61,011 nt of DNA from Sporomusa silvacetica DSM 10669 (GTDB lineage: Bacteria > Bacillota > Negativicutes > Sporomusales > Sporomusaceae), in assembly GCF_002257705.1 (NCBI RefSeq), contig NZ_LSLK01000108.1:1-61011 (forward strand), read 5' to 3'. Numbering within the stretch: the stretch's first letter is position 1; the number at the start of each line of letters is the position of its first letter. The notes under the pieces are model-generated. The model was not told where the DNA came from. It did not search any database and saw nothing but the letters and a program-made list of their open reading frames with translations. The translations under genes and the position numbers were made by a program. Shown one piece after another: positions 51,912 through 59,489 of the stretch.

Positions 51912-52538
51912 GTGCTTGAGTCATGTTTTGATAGTGATGGTTGTGTTAACAATGAAGAGTTTGAAAAAATCGCAAGACAATATAATAAGGTGATCTTGCG
52001 ATATCTCAAAACCTATTACTTGCCTGGTGGGGATTATCAGGATATGTATCAATGGGGCTTAATTGGCTTATATAAAGCCGTGCGCCATTATGATGAGCAA
52101 CGGGGAAAATCGTTTCGGCTGATAGCAGAGCTTAATATTAAAAATACAATTAAATCGGCTGTAACCATGTATAATCGCAAAAAGCACTGTTTTCTCAATG
52201 AAGCTGTTTCGTTGCATGGAATGCCAGATTCACCCGGTATAAGCCTGGAAGCGGTATTTATTGATACCAAGCAAACAGACCCAGCGGTTCTTATTATCGA
52301 AGAAGAAATGGTAGAACGAATTGAGGATGAGCTGGAACACAGTTTGTCCTGCATGGAAAAGCAGGTCATCGATCTATATATTGCAGGCTATAAGCAACGC
52401 GAAATCGCTAAAAAGCTGAACCTACAGGAAAAGGTTGTCGATAATGCGATCCAAAGAGTTCGCAGCAAAATGTCGTTAAAGTTGAAGGGCAGGGGTAGCT
52501 ATGGCAAGAAAATCGGGCAGCTTAGTAAGCTCGGGTAG
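51912..52538 (+). CDS. SigH-like sigma-70 family factor
   Basis: 208 residues. Region 2 (about 13-85) contains DYQDMYQWGLIGLYKAVRHYD, and region 4 (about 145-195) contains EKQVIDLYIAGYKQREIAKKL followed by VDNAIQRVRSKM, both close to the Spo0H/SigH group. GTG start 8 bases after AAGGAG. The mid-region between 2 and 4 is present. It is not in the usual sigH context (secE-nusG), so it may be a SigH paralogue. Placed behind a c-di-GMP riboswitch, it is probably switched by that second messenger. A terminator follows. Confidence 0.85.
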   Translation: MLESCFDSDGCVNNEEFEKIARQYNKVILRYLKTYYLPGGDYQDMYQWGLIGLYKAVRHYDEQRGKSFRLIAELNIKNTIKSAVTMYNRKKHCFLNEAVSLHGMPDSPGISLEAVFIDTKQTDPAVLIIEEEMVERIEDELEHSLSCMEKQVIDLYIAGYKQREIAKKLNLQEKVVDNAIQRVRSKMSLKLKGRGSYGKKIGQLSKLG

Positions 52539-52594
52539 CGGCAAATCTTGCTTAGGTGGCAATGCGGTACCAAGAACATAGTTTAAATCAGTAG

Positions 52595-52640
52595 CAAACA
52601 GGCAGGCACTTTTTCGTCAAATGTGTCTGCCTGTTTATAT
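52595..52640 (+). terminator. Intrinsic terminator after the sigma factor gene
   Basis: AAACAGGCAGGCAC and GTGTCTGCCTGTTT pair with one bulge, then TATATTCC. The T-run is weak. Confidence 0.65.
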
Positions 52641-52734
52641 TCCGTAAGCAATCTTAACTTTTATGGTTTGCTTTACAACGCCGCATTGCAGTACAATAAT
52701 TTTAGAATAAGGTAGGACAACGGGGTGAATGGTT

Positions 52735-54834
52735 GTGGACAGTAGCAAACAGGCAGTTATTGCCCATGAAAAGGGGCTGCATGCCCGGGTGGCTGCCATG
52801 ATTGTGCAAAAGGCGCATGAGCTGGAGCACAAATGGCAGGTTAAGCTGTACCTTCGCCGACCAGAGGGTCTGCCAGTGCGAGCTGTAAGTATGATGCCTT
52901 TGGTATCGCTCAGGGTTAAGCAGAATGATTTGCTATGGGTAGAGGCTATAGGTCAGTCGGCAGCAGCGGCGGCTAATGAGTTGAAGGCTTTGTTAGAAAG
53001 TGATTTTCAGCAAAGCGATGCTAACACAATGAGTCAGGTTGACAATCTGTTACAAGACAATGCCGTTACGGCTGACCAGATATTTGTTAGTATGGCAAAT
53101 GGGTTGATGGTCACCGATGAGAATGACGTGATTACCGTCTTTAACCCAGCATCTGAACGCATTTTGGGTATTGCTGCCAACCAAGCTATCGGTAATAAGG
53201 CCCAGGCCGTTATTCCTGGTTCGCGCTTACACATTGTTGCCCAGACGTGCCAGGCGGAAATTGGCTGTCGACAGTTTATCGGCAAGCTGTCGATTATTAC
53301 TAATCGGACGCCGATTATTGCCGATGGTCAAGTGCGGGGGACGCTGGCTATTTTTGAAGATATATCGGTACTGGAGGCTGTGACTGATGAGCTTACAGCG
53401 GTAAAAGAACTCAAAGAAAGGCTGCAGTTGGTATTGGAGTCAGTGCGAGATGGTATTTGTGTGGTTGACAAAAATGGATACATAACCTATGTTAATCCGG
53501 CCTATGTAGAGCTTGTTAATCAGTCGAGGCAAGAAGTAATCGGACAGAATGTTCGGCAGCTATCCCCTGATGGCGCGCGCAACCGGGTACTTACTACCGG
53601 TCAGCCGGTTATTGGCAGTCTTGCTGCGAAAACGGGCGGGGTTACGCTGATCGCTAATGTTAATCCGATTATCGTGGACGGGGAGATTACCGGTGCTGTG
53701 TCGGTCGTAAAAAATGTCAATGAAGTACATAAATTAATGGATACACTTAGCCATGTTTCGGCCAAAGCCGAATATCTGGAGCAGGAACTAAGGCGGACGC
53801 ATAAGCCGGGTCCAGCTTTTCAAAAATTTATTGGTCAAAGCGGCAAAGTGCTTGAAGCCTTGGCTATTGCCGCCAAAGCAGCAAGCAGCAGTGCCACGGT
53901 GTTAATTATTGGTGAGAGCGGTACTGGTAAGGAATTGGTTGCCGAAGGCATTCATTATGCCAGCCACCGCGCTGATAGACCTTTTATTAGAGTTAACTGT
54001 GCTGCTATTCCTGAAAGCTTATTAGAAAGCGAGCTATTTGGTCACGAAAAAGGGGCATTTACTGGCGCCGTCCGCCAAAAACCTGGGAAGTTTAGCCTGG
54101 CCGATAAAGGAACAATTTTTCTGGACGAAATTGGGGAGCTTAGCAAGAGTATGCAGGCTAAACTGCTGCGGGTGCTACAACAAAGGGAGTTTACCCGGGT
54201 TGGCGGTGAGGCAGTTATTAAGGTCGATGTTCGGATTATTGCCGCCACCAATCGCGATTTGGCGCAGTTGGTGGCAGAAGGTGGGTTTCGGGAGGATTTA
54301 TACTACCGTCTACACGTTATCCCAATCCTCTTACCGACGCTCAGGGAACGGGTGGCAGACATTCCGTTATTGGTGGATCATTTTTTGCATAAGACTATTA
54401 CGGAGCAAGGCAAGAGCGTTACAGGGGTTGCTAGCAATGCGCTTGCTGAATTGATGGCTTACCGCTGGCCGGGGAATGTGCGGGAACTGGAGAATGTGAT
54501 TGAAAGGATGGTTACATTAGCTGACGGCTCGGTGCTGGCGGTTACCGACTTGCCGCTATACCTTCGCAGCGAGGGCGAGGTAGTAGAGCCAACCACCTTG
54601 GTGTTACCGCCGAACCCCAAGCAAACAACTGTTTTACCGTGGATAGAATATGAAAAACAAATTATCACGATGGCCTTAGCTAAGTACGGCAGTTTTAATG
54701 CCGCAGGTAAGGCGTTAGGTCTAACTCATAAGACGGTAGCATCCAAGGCCCAAAAGTATGGAATTAACAAAATTGTCTCTTGGGAAAATGGGGACAACGT
54801 GGTAAAAAGTATCAACAAGGATGAACCTAGTTGA
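52735..54834 (+). CDS. HPr-PAS-PAS-sigma54 activator (dihydroxyacetone-operon regulator)
   Basis: About 699 residues. Residues 1-85 form an HPr-like domain with His16 in GLHARV, aligned with the phosphorylated His15 of HPr. Two PAS domains (about 105-215 and 225-335) follow, then a sigma54 AAA+ domain (about 360-590; GESGTGKE, GAFTGAV, FLDEIGELSK) and a C-terminal Fis-type helix-turn-helix (NAAGKALGLTHKTVASKAQKY). GTG 52735 has a better-placed GGGGTG than ATG 52729. It sits directly before a sigma54 promoter and dhaKLM-HPr-EI, so it likely activates them, with PTS phosphorylation as input. Confidence 0.9.
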   Translation: MDSSKQAVIAHEKGLHARVAAMIVQKAHELEHKWQVKLYLRRPEGLPVRAVSMMPLVSLRVKQNDLLWVEAIGQSAAAAANELKALLESDFQQSDANTMSQVDNLLQDNAVTADQIFVSMANGLMVTDENDVITVFNPASERILGIAANQAIGNKAQAVIPGSRLHIVAQTCQAEIGCRQFIGKLSIITNRTPIIADGQVRGTLAIFEDISVLEAVTDELTAVKELKERLQLVLESVRDGICVVDKNGYITYVNPAYVELVNQSRQEVIGQNVRQLSPDGARNRVLTTGQPVIGSLAAKTGGVTLIANVNPIIVDGEITGAVSVVKNVNEVHKLMDTLSHVSAKAEYLEQELRRTHKPGPAFQKFIGQSGKVLEALAIAAKAASSSATVLIIGESGTGKELVAEGIHYASHRADRPFIRVNCAAIPESLLESELFGHEKGAFTGAVRQKPGKFSLADKGTIFLDEIGELSKSMQAKLLRVLQQREFTRVGGEAVIKVDVRIIAATNRDLAQLVAEGGFREDLYYRLHVIPILLPTLRERVADIPLLVDHFLHKTITEQGKSVTGVASNALAELMAYRWPGNVRELENVIERMVTLADGSVLAVTDLPLYLRSEGEVVEPTTLVLPPNPKQTTVLPWIEYEKQIITMALAKYGSFNAAGKALGLTHKTVASKAQKYGINKIVSWENGDNVVKSINKDEPS

Positions 54835-54840
54835 TACTTT
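54806..54840 (+). terminator. Perfect 11-bp hairpin overlapping the regulator's stop codon
   Basis: AAAGTATCAAC (54806-54816) pairs with GTTGATACTTT (54830-54840), which includes the TGA stop. The T-run after it is short, so it could act as a weak terminator or as a protein-binding palindrome upstream of the sigma54 promoter. Confidence 0.5.
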
Positions 54841-54943
54841 TGTACAACAGCTGCTGGGTGCAAGCGTGACATAGGATACTGGAAAAAGAGGACAAACTAG
54901 GTTGTGGTTAGGCGTGAGGCTTTCAGCAGGGTGCTCCCCCTTT

Positions 54944-54959
54944 TTGGCATGTTTCTTGC
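54944..54959 (+). promoter_or_regulatory. Sigma54 (-24/-12) promoter of the dha operon
   Basis: TTGGCATGTTTCTTGC has GG at 54946-54947 and GC at 54958-54959 with exactly 10 bases between, matching TGGCAC-N5-TTGC. It lies 60 bases before dhaK and just downstream of a sigma54 activator gene. Confidence 0.88.
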
Positions 54960-55018
54960 GATGTATATTAAGATAGACCGTACGCGGGACAGTAAAATTT
55001 GTGAGGAGGCTTTTGATT

Positions 55019-56017
55019 ATGAAAAAGGTAATTAACAATGCCGAGCAAGTAGTAGAAGAAATGTTGCAAGGGCTGGTTTTTGCTCATCCCCAGTATGTTA
55101 AACGGGTAGCAGGGTTTGATGTACTGGTGCGCGCCAATTCACCAGTACAAGGCAAAGTGGGATTAGTTTCAGGCGGCGGCAGTGGACATGAGCCATCTCA
55201 CGGCGGCTATGTAGGACGCGGGATGCTGGATGGTGCGGTAGCTGGTGCCGTATTTACCTCGCCAACACCTGATCAGATATATGAGGCTGTTAAAGCCGTT
55301 GATGGTGGAAAAGGGGTATTGCTTGTCATCAAAAATTACACTGGTGACATAATGAATTTTGAAATGGCCGCCGAAATGGCAGAAGCAGATGGCGTCAAAG
55401 TGGCCAAGGTGGTTGTTAATGATGATGTGGCAGTAGAAAACAGTACCTGGACTACCGGACGGCGTGGCATTGCCGGTACTGTATTTGTACATAAAATTGC
55501 CGGTGCTAAGGCTGAGCAGGGCGCGAATTTAGTCGAGGTACAGAAAACAGCAGAAAAGGTTATTGCCAATGTGCGTTCCATGGGAATGGCGTTATCGCCA
55601 TGTACGGTCCCGGCGGCAGGCAAACCTAGTTTTACGCTGGCTGATAATGAAGTTGAAATCGGTATGGGTATCCATGGTGAACCAGGTACCCATCGGGAGT
55701 CCATCCGAACAGCTGACGAGACAGCCGAGCATTTACTCAATAAGATTTTGGGTGATAGTGAGCTAAATGCTGGCGATGAAGTGGCTGTAATGGTCAATGG
55801 ATTAGGCGGCACGCCACTCATGGAACTGTATGTAGTTAATCGCAAGATAGCAGCCATGCTTGCTGAGAAAAACATCGTGATTGCTAAGACGTATGTTGGT
55901 AATTATATGACCTCGTTGGAAATGGCCGGTTTCTCCATTACGGTATTGAAACTTGACAGTGAGTTAAAAGCGCTGTTGCTTGCACCGGCAGACACCCCGG
56001 CATTCGTTCAATTCTAG
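55019..56017 (+). CDS. dhaK: Dihydroxyacetone kinase subunit DhaK
   Basis: Binds dihydroxyacetone covalently as a hemiaminal for phosphorylation by DhaL. 332 residues. MKKVINNAEQVVEEMLQGL starts the family, with GSGHEPSHGGYVGRGMLDGAV near 47-67, and the substrate-binding His219 in GIHGEPG corresponds to E. coli His218. ATG 55019 follows GAGGAGG by 9 bases. First gene of the PTS-dependent Dha operon. Confidence 0.97.
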   Translation: MKKVINNAEQVVEEMLQGLVFAHPQYVKRVAGFDVLVRANSPVQGKVGLVSGGGSGHEPSHGGYVGRGMLDGAVAGAVFTSPTPDQIYEAVKAVDGGKGVLLVIKNYTGDIMNFEMAAEMAEADGVKVAKVVVNDDVAVENSTWTTGRRGIAGTVFVHKIAGAKAEQGANLVEVQKTAEKVIANVRSMGMALSPCTVPAAGKPSFTLADNEVEIGMGIHGEPGTHRESIRTADETAEHLLNKILGDSELNAGDEVAVMVNGLGGTPLMELYVVNRKIAAMLAEKNIVIAKTYVGNYMTSLEMAGFSITVLKLDSELKALLLAPADTPAFVQF

Positions 56018-56035
56018 AAGAGAGAAGGAATATAA

Positions 56036-56668
56036 GTGGCAAATGGTATTGCGGCAATGGAGGCCCTAGCTGATGTAATAATAGCCAATAAGGAAAAGCT
56101 TACCGAGCTTGATGCGGCAATCGGTGATGCCGATCACGGGATTAACATGACACGTGGTTTTGAAGCAGTACGCGTCAAGCTGTCAGCTGCCGAGCAGATG
56201 GAGGATATTGGCGGTGTGCTCAAGCTGGTTGGTATGACGCTGATATCGACAGTGGGCGGCGCCTCCGGGCCGCTTTATGGTACCGCCTTTATACGGGCCG
56301 CTGCGGTTGCGCAAGGGAAAACCGTCATAGATACTGACATAGTCGCACAGATGTTTAAGGCGGCTATTGGTGGGATTAAAGACCGGGGTAAAGCCGTTCG
56401 CGGCGAAAAGACCATGCTTGACGCGCTTGAGCCTGCGTATGAGGCTTTTACCCAAGCCATGGTCAAGGGAGAGTCGCTGACAGACTGTTTGACATTGGCG
56501 ACTGCAGCAGCCGCAAGTGGGGTCGAATACACTAAAACTATTATTGCGACAAAAGGGCGAGCCAGCTACCTGGGGGAACGCAGCATCGGACATCAGGATC
56601 CAGGTGCGACATCCTCGTATCTCATGCTAGCAGCACTTACTGCGTTTGCTATAGAGCAGGAGGTGTAA
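56036..56668 (+). CDS. dhaL: Dihydroxyacetone kinase subunit DhaL (ADP-binding)
   Basis: 210 residues. The ADP-bound phosphoryl carrier of PTS-type Dha kinase. AAIGDADHGINMTRGF (near 25-40) holds the Mg-ADP aspartates, and GASGPLYGTAF and DPGATSSYLMLAAL are conserved. GTG start after AAGGA. The N-terminus is slightly shorter than in E. coli. Pairs with DhaK and DhaM. Confidence 0.96.
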   Translation: MANGIAAMEALADVIIANKEKLTELDAAIGDADHGINMTRGFEAVRVKLSAAEQMEDIGGVLKLVGMTLISTVGGASGPLYGTAFIRAAAVAQGKTVIDTDIVAQMFKAAIGGIKDRGKAVRGEKTMLDALEPAYEAFTQAMVKGESLTDCLTLATAAAASGVEYTKTIIATKGRASYLGERSIGHQDPGATSSYLMLAALTAFAIEQEV

Positions 56669-56670
56669 GC

Positions 56671-57063
56671 ATGGTAGGAATTGTTGTAGTTTCGCATAGT
56701 GCCAAGATCGCAGAAGGCATCTGCGAATTGGCCGCACAAATGGCGGCTCCAGGGCAAAAGCTTATTGCCGCTGGCGGTATGACTGGTGGCGATACCGGCA
56801 CAGATGCTTTTAAAATTCAGGCAGCTATTGAAGCAGCCAATACCGGTGATGGCGTTCTTGTTATGGTTGATTTGGGCAGTGCGGTTCTCAGTGCCGAACT
56901 GGCAGTAGATATGCTTGATGACGAGCTAAAAGGCCGGGTAGCTATCGCTGATGCCCCCATCCTTGAAGGAACTGTGGCTGCTACTGTTGATGCATCGATT
57001 GGTCAGTCCCTGGTAAGTGTGGTAGCTACCGCGGAGGGGGCTCGTGAACTGCGGAAACGATAA
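56671..57063 (+). CDS. dhaM: PTS-dependent Dha kinase phosphotransferase DhaM, single IIA domain
   Basis: 130 residues: one mannose-type EIIA domain with phospho-acceptor His9 (VVVSHSAKIAEG), as in E. coli DhaM domain 1. E. coli DhaM carries extra HPr and EI-like domains; here those functions are separate genes downstream. Starts 2 bases after dhaL. Confidence 0.95.
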   Translation: MVGIVVVSHSAKIAEGICELAAQMAAPGQKLIAAGGMTGGDTGTDAFKIQAAIEAANTGDGVLVMVDLGSAVLSAELAVDMLDDELKGRVAIADAPILEGTVAATVDASIGQSLVSVVATAEGARELRKR

Positions 57064-57096
57064 AAACTATAACCAGACTCAAGTGGAGGAATAGAT

Positions 57097-57363
57097 ATGA
57101 CTAAAATAGAATTGGCACTTACAAATGCGGCCGGTCTACATGCCAGACCAGCAGCACAATTTGTCCAAAAGGCAGCAGGATTTAGCAGCAAGGTAACCAT
57201 TCACTTTGGCGGCAAAACAGCTGATGCCAAGAGTATATTAGCAATTATGGGTCTGGGGTTAGGTCAGGGAAGCAAAATAGAGCTAACTGCCGATGGACCG
57301 GACGAAGGCGAATGTCTTGTCGCGCTAAAGGCGTTGGTTGAAGGCAAATTTGGTGAGGGTTAA
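57097..57363 (+). CDS. ptsH: Phosphocarrier protein HPr
   Basis: 88 residues with His15 in NAAGLHARPAAQ and Ser46 in DAKSILAIMGLG, both phosphorylation sites intact. It therefore could be controlled by HPr kinase if one exists. In the Dha operon, between dhaM and EI, it would pass phosphate to DhaM. It may also serve the general PTS. Confidence 0.95.
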   Translation: MTKIELALTNAAGLHARPAAQFVQKAAGFSSKVTIHFGGKTADAKSILAIMGLGLGQGSKIELTADGPDEGECLVALKALVEGKFGEG

Positions 57364-57366
57364 CCA

Positions 57367-59085
57367 ATGGAAGAGATATTATACGGAACTGGGGTTGTAC
57401 TAGGAATTGGTATTGCCACAGTAAAAGTATTGTCAAGTGATGTAACTGATGATTTAAAACAATATGAAGCAGGTACGCAGGTGCTGGAAGCAAGCAGACT
57501 GGCAAATGCTATTCAAACGGCAAGTGCTGATCTTATACAGTTGAAAGAGGCTGCCTGGGTGGTCGGTCAACAAAAGCAGGCAGATATTATGGATGCCCAT
57601 TACACTATGGTTAATGACCCGGAGCTTGCCGCCAATATAGCTACTAAAATCGAGCAAGGTTCAGCAGCGCCGCAGGCAGTGCTGGCGGCTGCAGAAGAAT
57701 TTGCCGCTCTGTTTGATTCAATGGCTGATTCATATTTGCGGGAACGGGCTGCCGATGTGCGGGATGTTGGTAGGCGCTTAACACGGCTCTTAGTCGGAAG
57801 CGGACAAATCCAATATGGTTTTGAACCTGTTGTGCTATCTGCACAGGAAATAGAGCCCTCCCTGGCGGCTGGTATGCCTGAGGACCAAGTACGTGGCATA
57901 GTACTGGGACGTGGAAGTACCACTTCACATACTATTATTATTGCCAAGTCTCGCTCAATACCGGTGGTTACCGGTCTGGGAGATGCAATAAGCCGAATTA
58001 CGAGTGGTATGCTTGCTATTGTTGATGGCCACACCGGCCAAGTTATTCTTAATCCGACGCCAGAGCATTTGGCCGAGTACCAAGAGAAAGCGGCGGCTGA
58101 GGCTGCTCGGAAATATCAGGACAGTCAAGTTGCTACTCTTGTGGCAGTCACGAAAAGTAACACAAAAGTTCAACTAGCCGCCAATATCGGCTCTCCTGCT
58201 GACATGACTGCAGCGATCAAACAGGGGGCGGAGGGGGTTGGGTTATTTCGCAGTGAATTTCCGTTTCTGGGGCGTGATGCTTCGCCCAATGAAGAGGAAC
58301 AATTTGCTGCCTATAAAGCAGTCGCAGAGCAGTGTGGTCAGCATTTGTGTGTTATTCGGACGATGGACATTGGTGGTGACAAACCGCTGCACTACCTAAA
58401 TATCAACAAAGAAGAAAACCCGTTTCTTGGTTTAAGGGCCATTCGTATCAGCCTTACGCGCCCGGAACTGTTTATTACCCAGCTCAAAGCCATCCTGCGG
58501 GCGGCGGCTTACGGTAACGTAGCCATTATGCTACCCATGATTATTAGCGCCGCGGAAATTGCGGCCGCCAGACGGTTTGTCAATCAGGCCCAGGTGGAAC
58601 TTACCAAAGAGGGCAAGGCCTTTAGAGCTGCTGTGCCACTAGGCATTATGATCGAGACCCCGGCAGCTGCCGTTATCGCACGAGAATTGGCAACTGAATG
58701 TGACTTTTTTAGTATTGGTACCAACGACCTGGTGCAGTACACGTTGGCTGTTGATCGGGGGAATCCGGCGGTTAGTTCACTCTATAGTCACTTTCACCCG
58801 GCAGTACTCAGACTGATTGACGGTGTTGTTAAAGCTGGGCATGAGCACAAAATATGGGTAGGCATGTGCGGTGAAATGGCCGGAGACCTATTGGCGGCAC
58901 CGCTCTTAACGGCGATGGGGCTTGATAAACTCAGCATGAATGCACCTGCTATTCCCCGAGTAAAAGAAGTGATCCGACGTTTTGATGACGAGCAAATGAG
59001 GCAAGTGCTGGTTAAGGCACTCACATTAAAAGATGCGAATGATATCCGTAGTTTGCTCATTGATTTCGTTCAACAAGCGGAGTAA
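57367..59085 (+). CDS. ptsI: PEP-protein phosphotransferase, PTS enzyme I
   Basis: 572 residues. An N-terminal domain with active His188 in GSTTSHTIIIAKS (E. coli His189), and a C-terminal PEP-binding barrel (GVGLFRSEFPFL, DIGGDKPLHYL, SIGTNDLVQYTLAVDRGN, MCGEMAGD). The GR GSTTSH variant replaces the usual GGRTSH. It begins 3 bases after HPr and is last in the operon, giving a complete PEP-EI-HPr-DhaM-DhaL-DhaK relay. Confidence 0.95.
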   Translation: MEEILYGTGVVLGIGIATVKVLSSDVTDDLKQYEAGTQVLEASRLANAIQTASADLIQLKEAAWVVGQQKQADIMDAHYTMVNDPELAANIATKIEQGSAAPQAVLAAAEEFAALFDSMADSYLRERAADVRDVGRRLTRLLVGSGQIQYGFEPVVLSAQEIEPSLAAGMPEDQVRGIVLGRGSTTSHTIIIAKSRSIPVVTGLGDAISRITSGMLAIVDGHTGQVILNPTPEHLAEYQEKAAAEAARKYQDSQVATLVAVTKSNTKVQLAANIGSPADMTAAIKQGAEGVGLFRSEFPFLGRDASPNEEEQFAAYKAVAEQCGQHLCVIRTMDIGGDKPLHYLNINKEENPFLGLRAIRISLTRPELFITQLKAILRAAAYGNVAIMLPMIISAAEIAAARRFVNQAQVELTKEGKAFRAAVPLGIMIETPAAAVIARELATECDFFSIGTNDLVQYTLAVDRGNPAVSSLYSHFHPAVLRLIDGVVKAGHEHKIWVGMCGEMAGDLLAAPLLTAMGLDKLSMNAPAIPRVKEVIRRFDDEQMRQVLVKALTLKDANDIRSLLIDFVQQAE

Positions 59086-59129
59086 CAAGATTGACCTGCA
59101 GATAGTGACTGCAGGTCAATCTTGTTTTT
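59084..59129 (+). terminator. Terminator of the dha operon
   Basis: AACAAGATTGACCTGCA pairs perfectly (17 bp) with TGCAGGTCAATCTTGTT around a 9-base loop, followed by T's. The left arm overlaps the EI stop codon. Confidence 0.93.
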
Positions 59130-59171
59130 CCGAACGATATCTATAGTATTGATATAATCATTCGATTTTTA

Positions 59172-59201
59172 TTGACAGCCAATATCTGCTAATGCTATGA
59201 T
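59172..59201 (+). promoter_or_regulatory. Promoter of purA
   Basis: TTGACA (59172-59177), 18-base spacer and TATGAT (59196-59201) preceded by an extended TGC. It lies about 290 bases before purA, leaving a long leader. Confidence 0.7.
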
Positions 59202-59348
59202 AAACAAGGGAAAAAAGGGGAAAAACTAGATAGAGTTATTTTCTACTATAGTATCATAAGATTAAGAGAGGAATATAGGATTGAATGCCAGCAGATACCA
59301 TTATGGCCCGGTTCGGGTGTAAGGTTGTAATAGAATAAGCGAAAAAGC

Positions 59349-59471
59349 CGCGACTGGATAAAAATGGTTAGCTGCGAGGCGTACCAGAAGACACTGAGCG
59401 CCGCGTACCAATGTACGCAAGCAAAGTGTCTGAGAGATAGCGACGCAGATAGCCGTTTATATCCAGTTGCG
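59349..59471 (+). promoter_or_regulatory. Long structured element in the purA leader
   Basis: Four nested helices: P1 GCGACTGGATA/TATCCAGTTGC (59350-59360, 59460-59470); P2 GGTTAGCTGCG/CGCAGATAGCC (59366-59376, 59444-59454, one mismatch); P3 AGACACT/AGTGTCT (59389-59395, 59425-59431); P4 GCGTAC-CAAT-GTACGC (59403-59418). The whole is an imperfect 120-base hairpin whose base ends 19 bases before the purA ATG. It matches no purine riboswitch that I know. It could be an attenuator or a mobile palindromic repeat. Confidence 0.6.
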
Positions 59472-59489
59472 TATGAAAGGATTGATGAT

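Noticed and set aside
59364..59489. 42-codon N-terminal extension of purA
   Set aside because: The open frame runs through the structured leader and has no ribosome site; the PurA family begins at MSSVVVIG.
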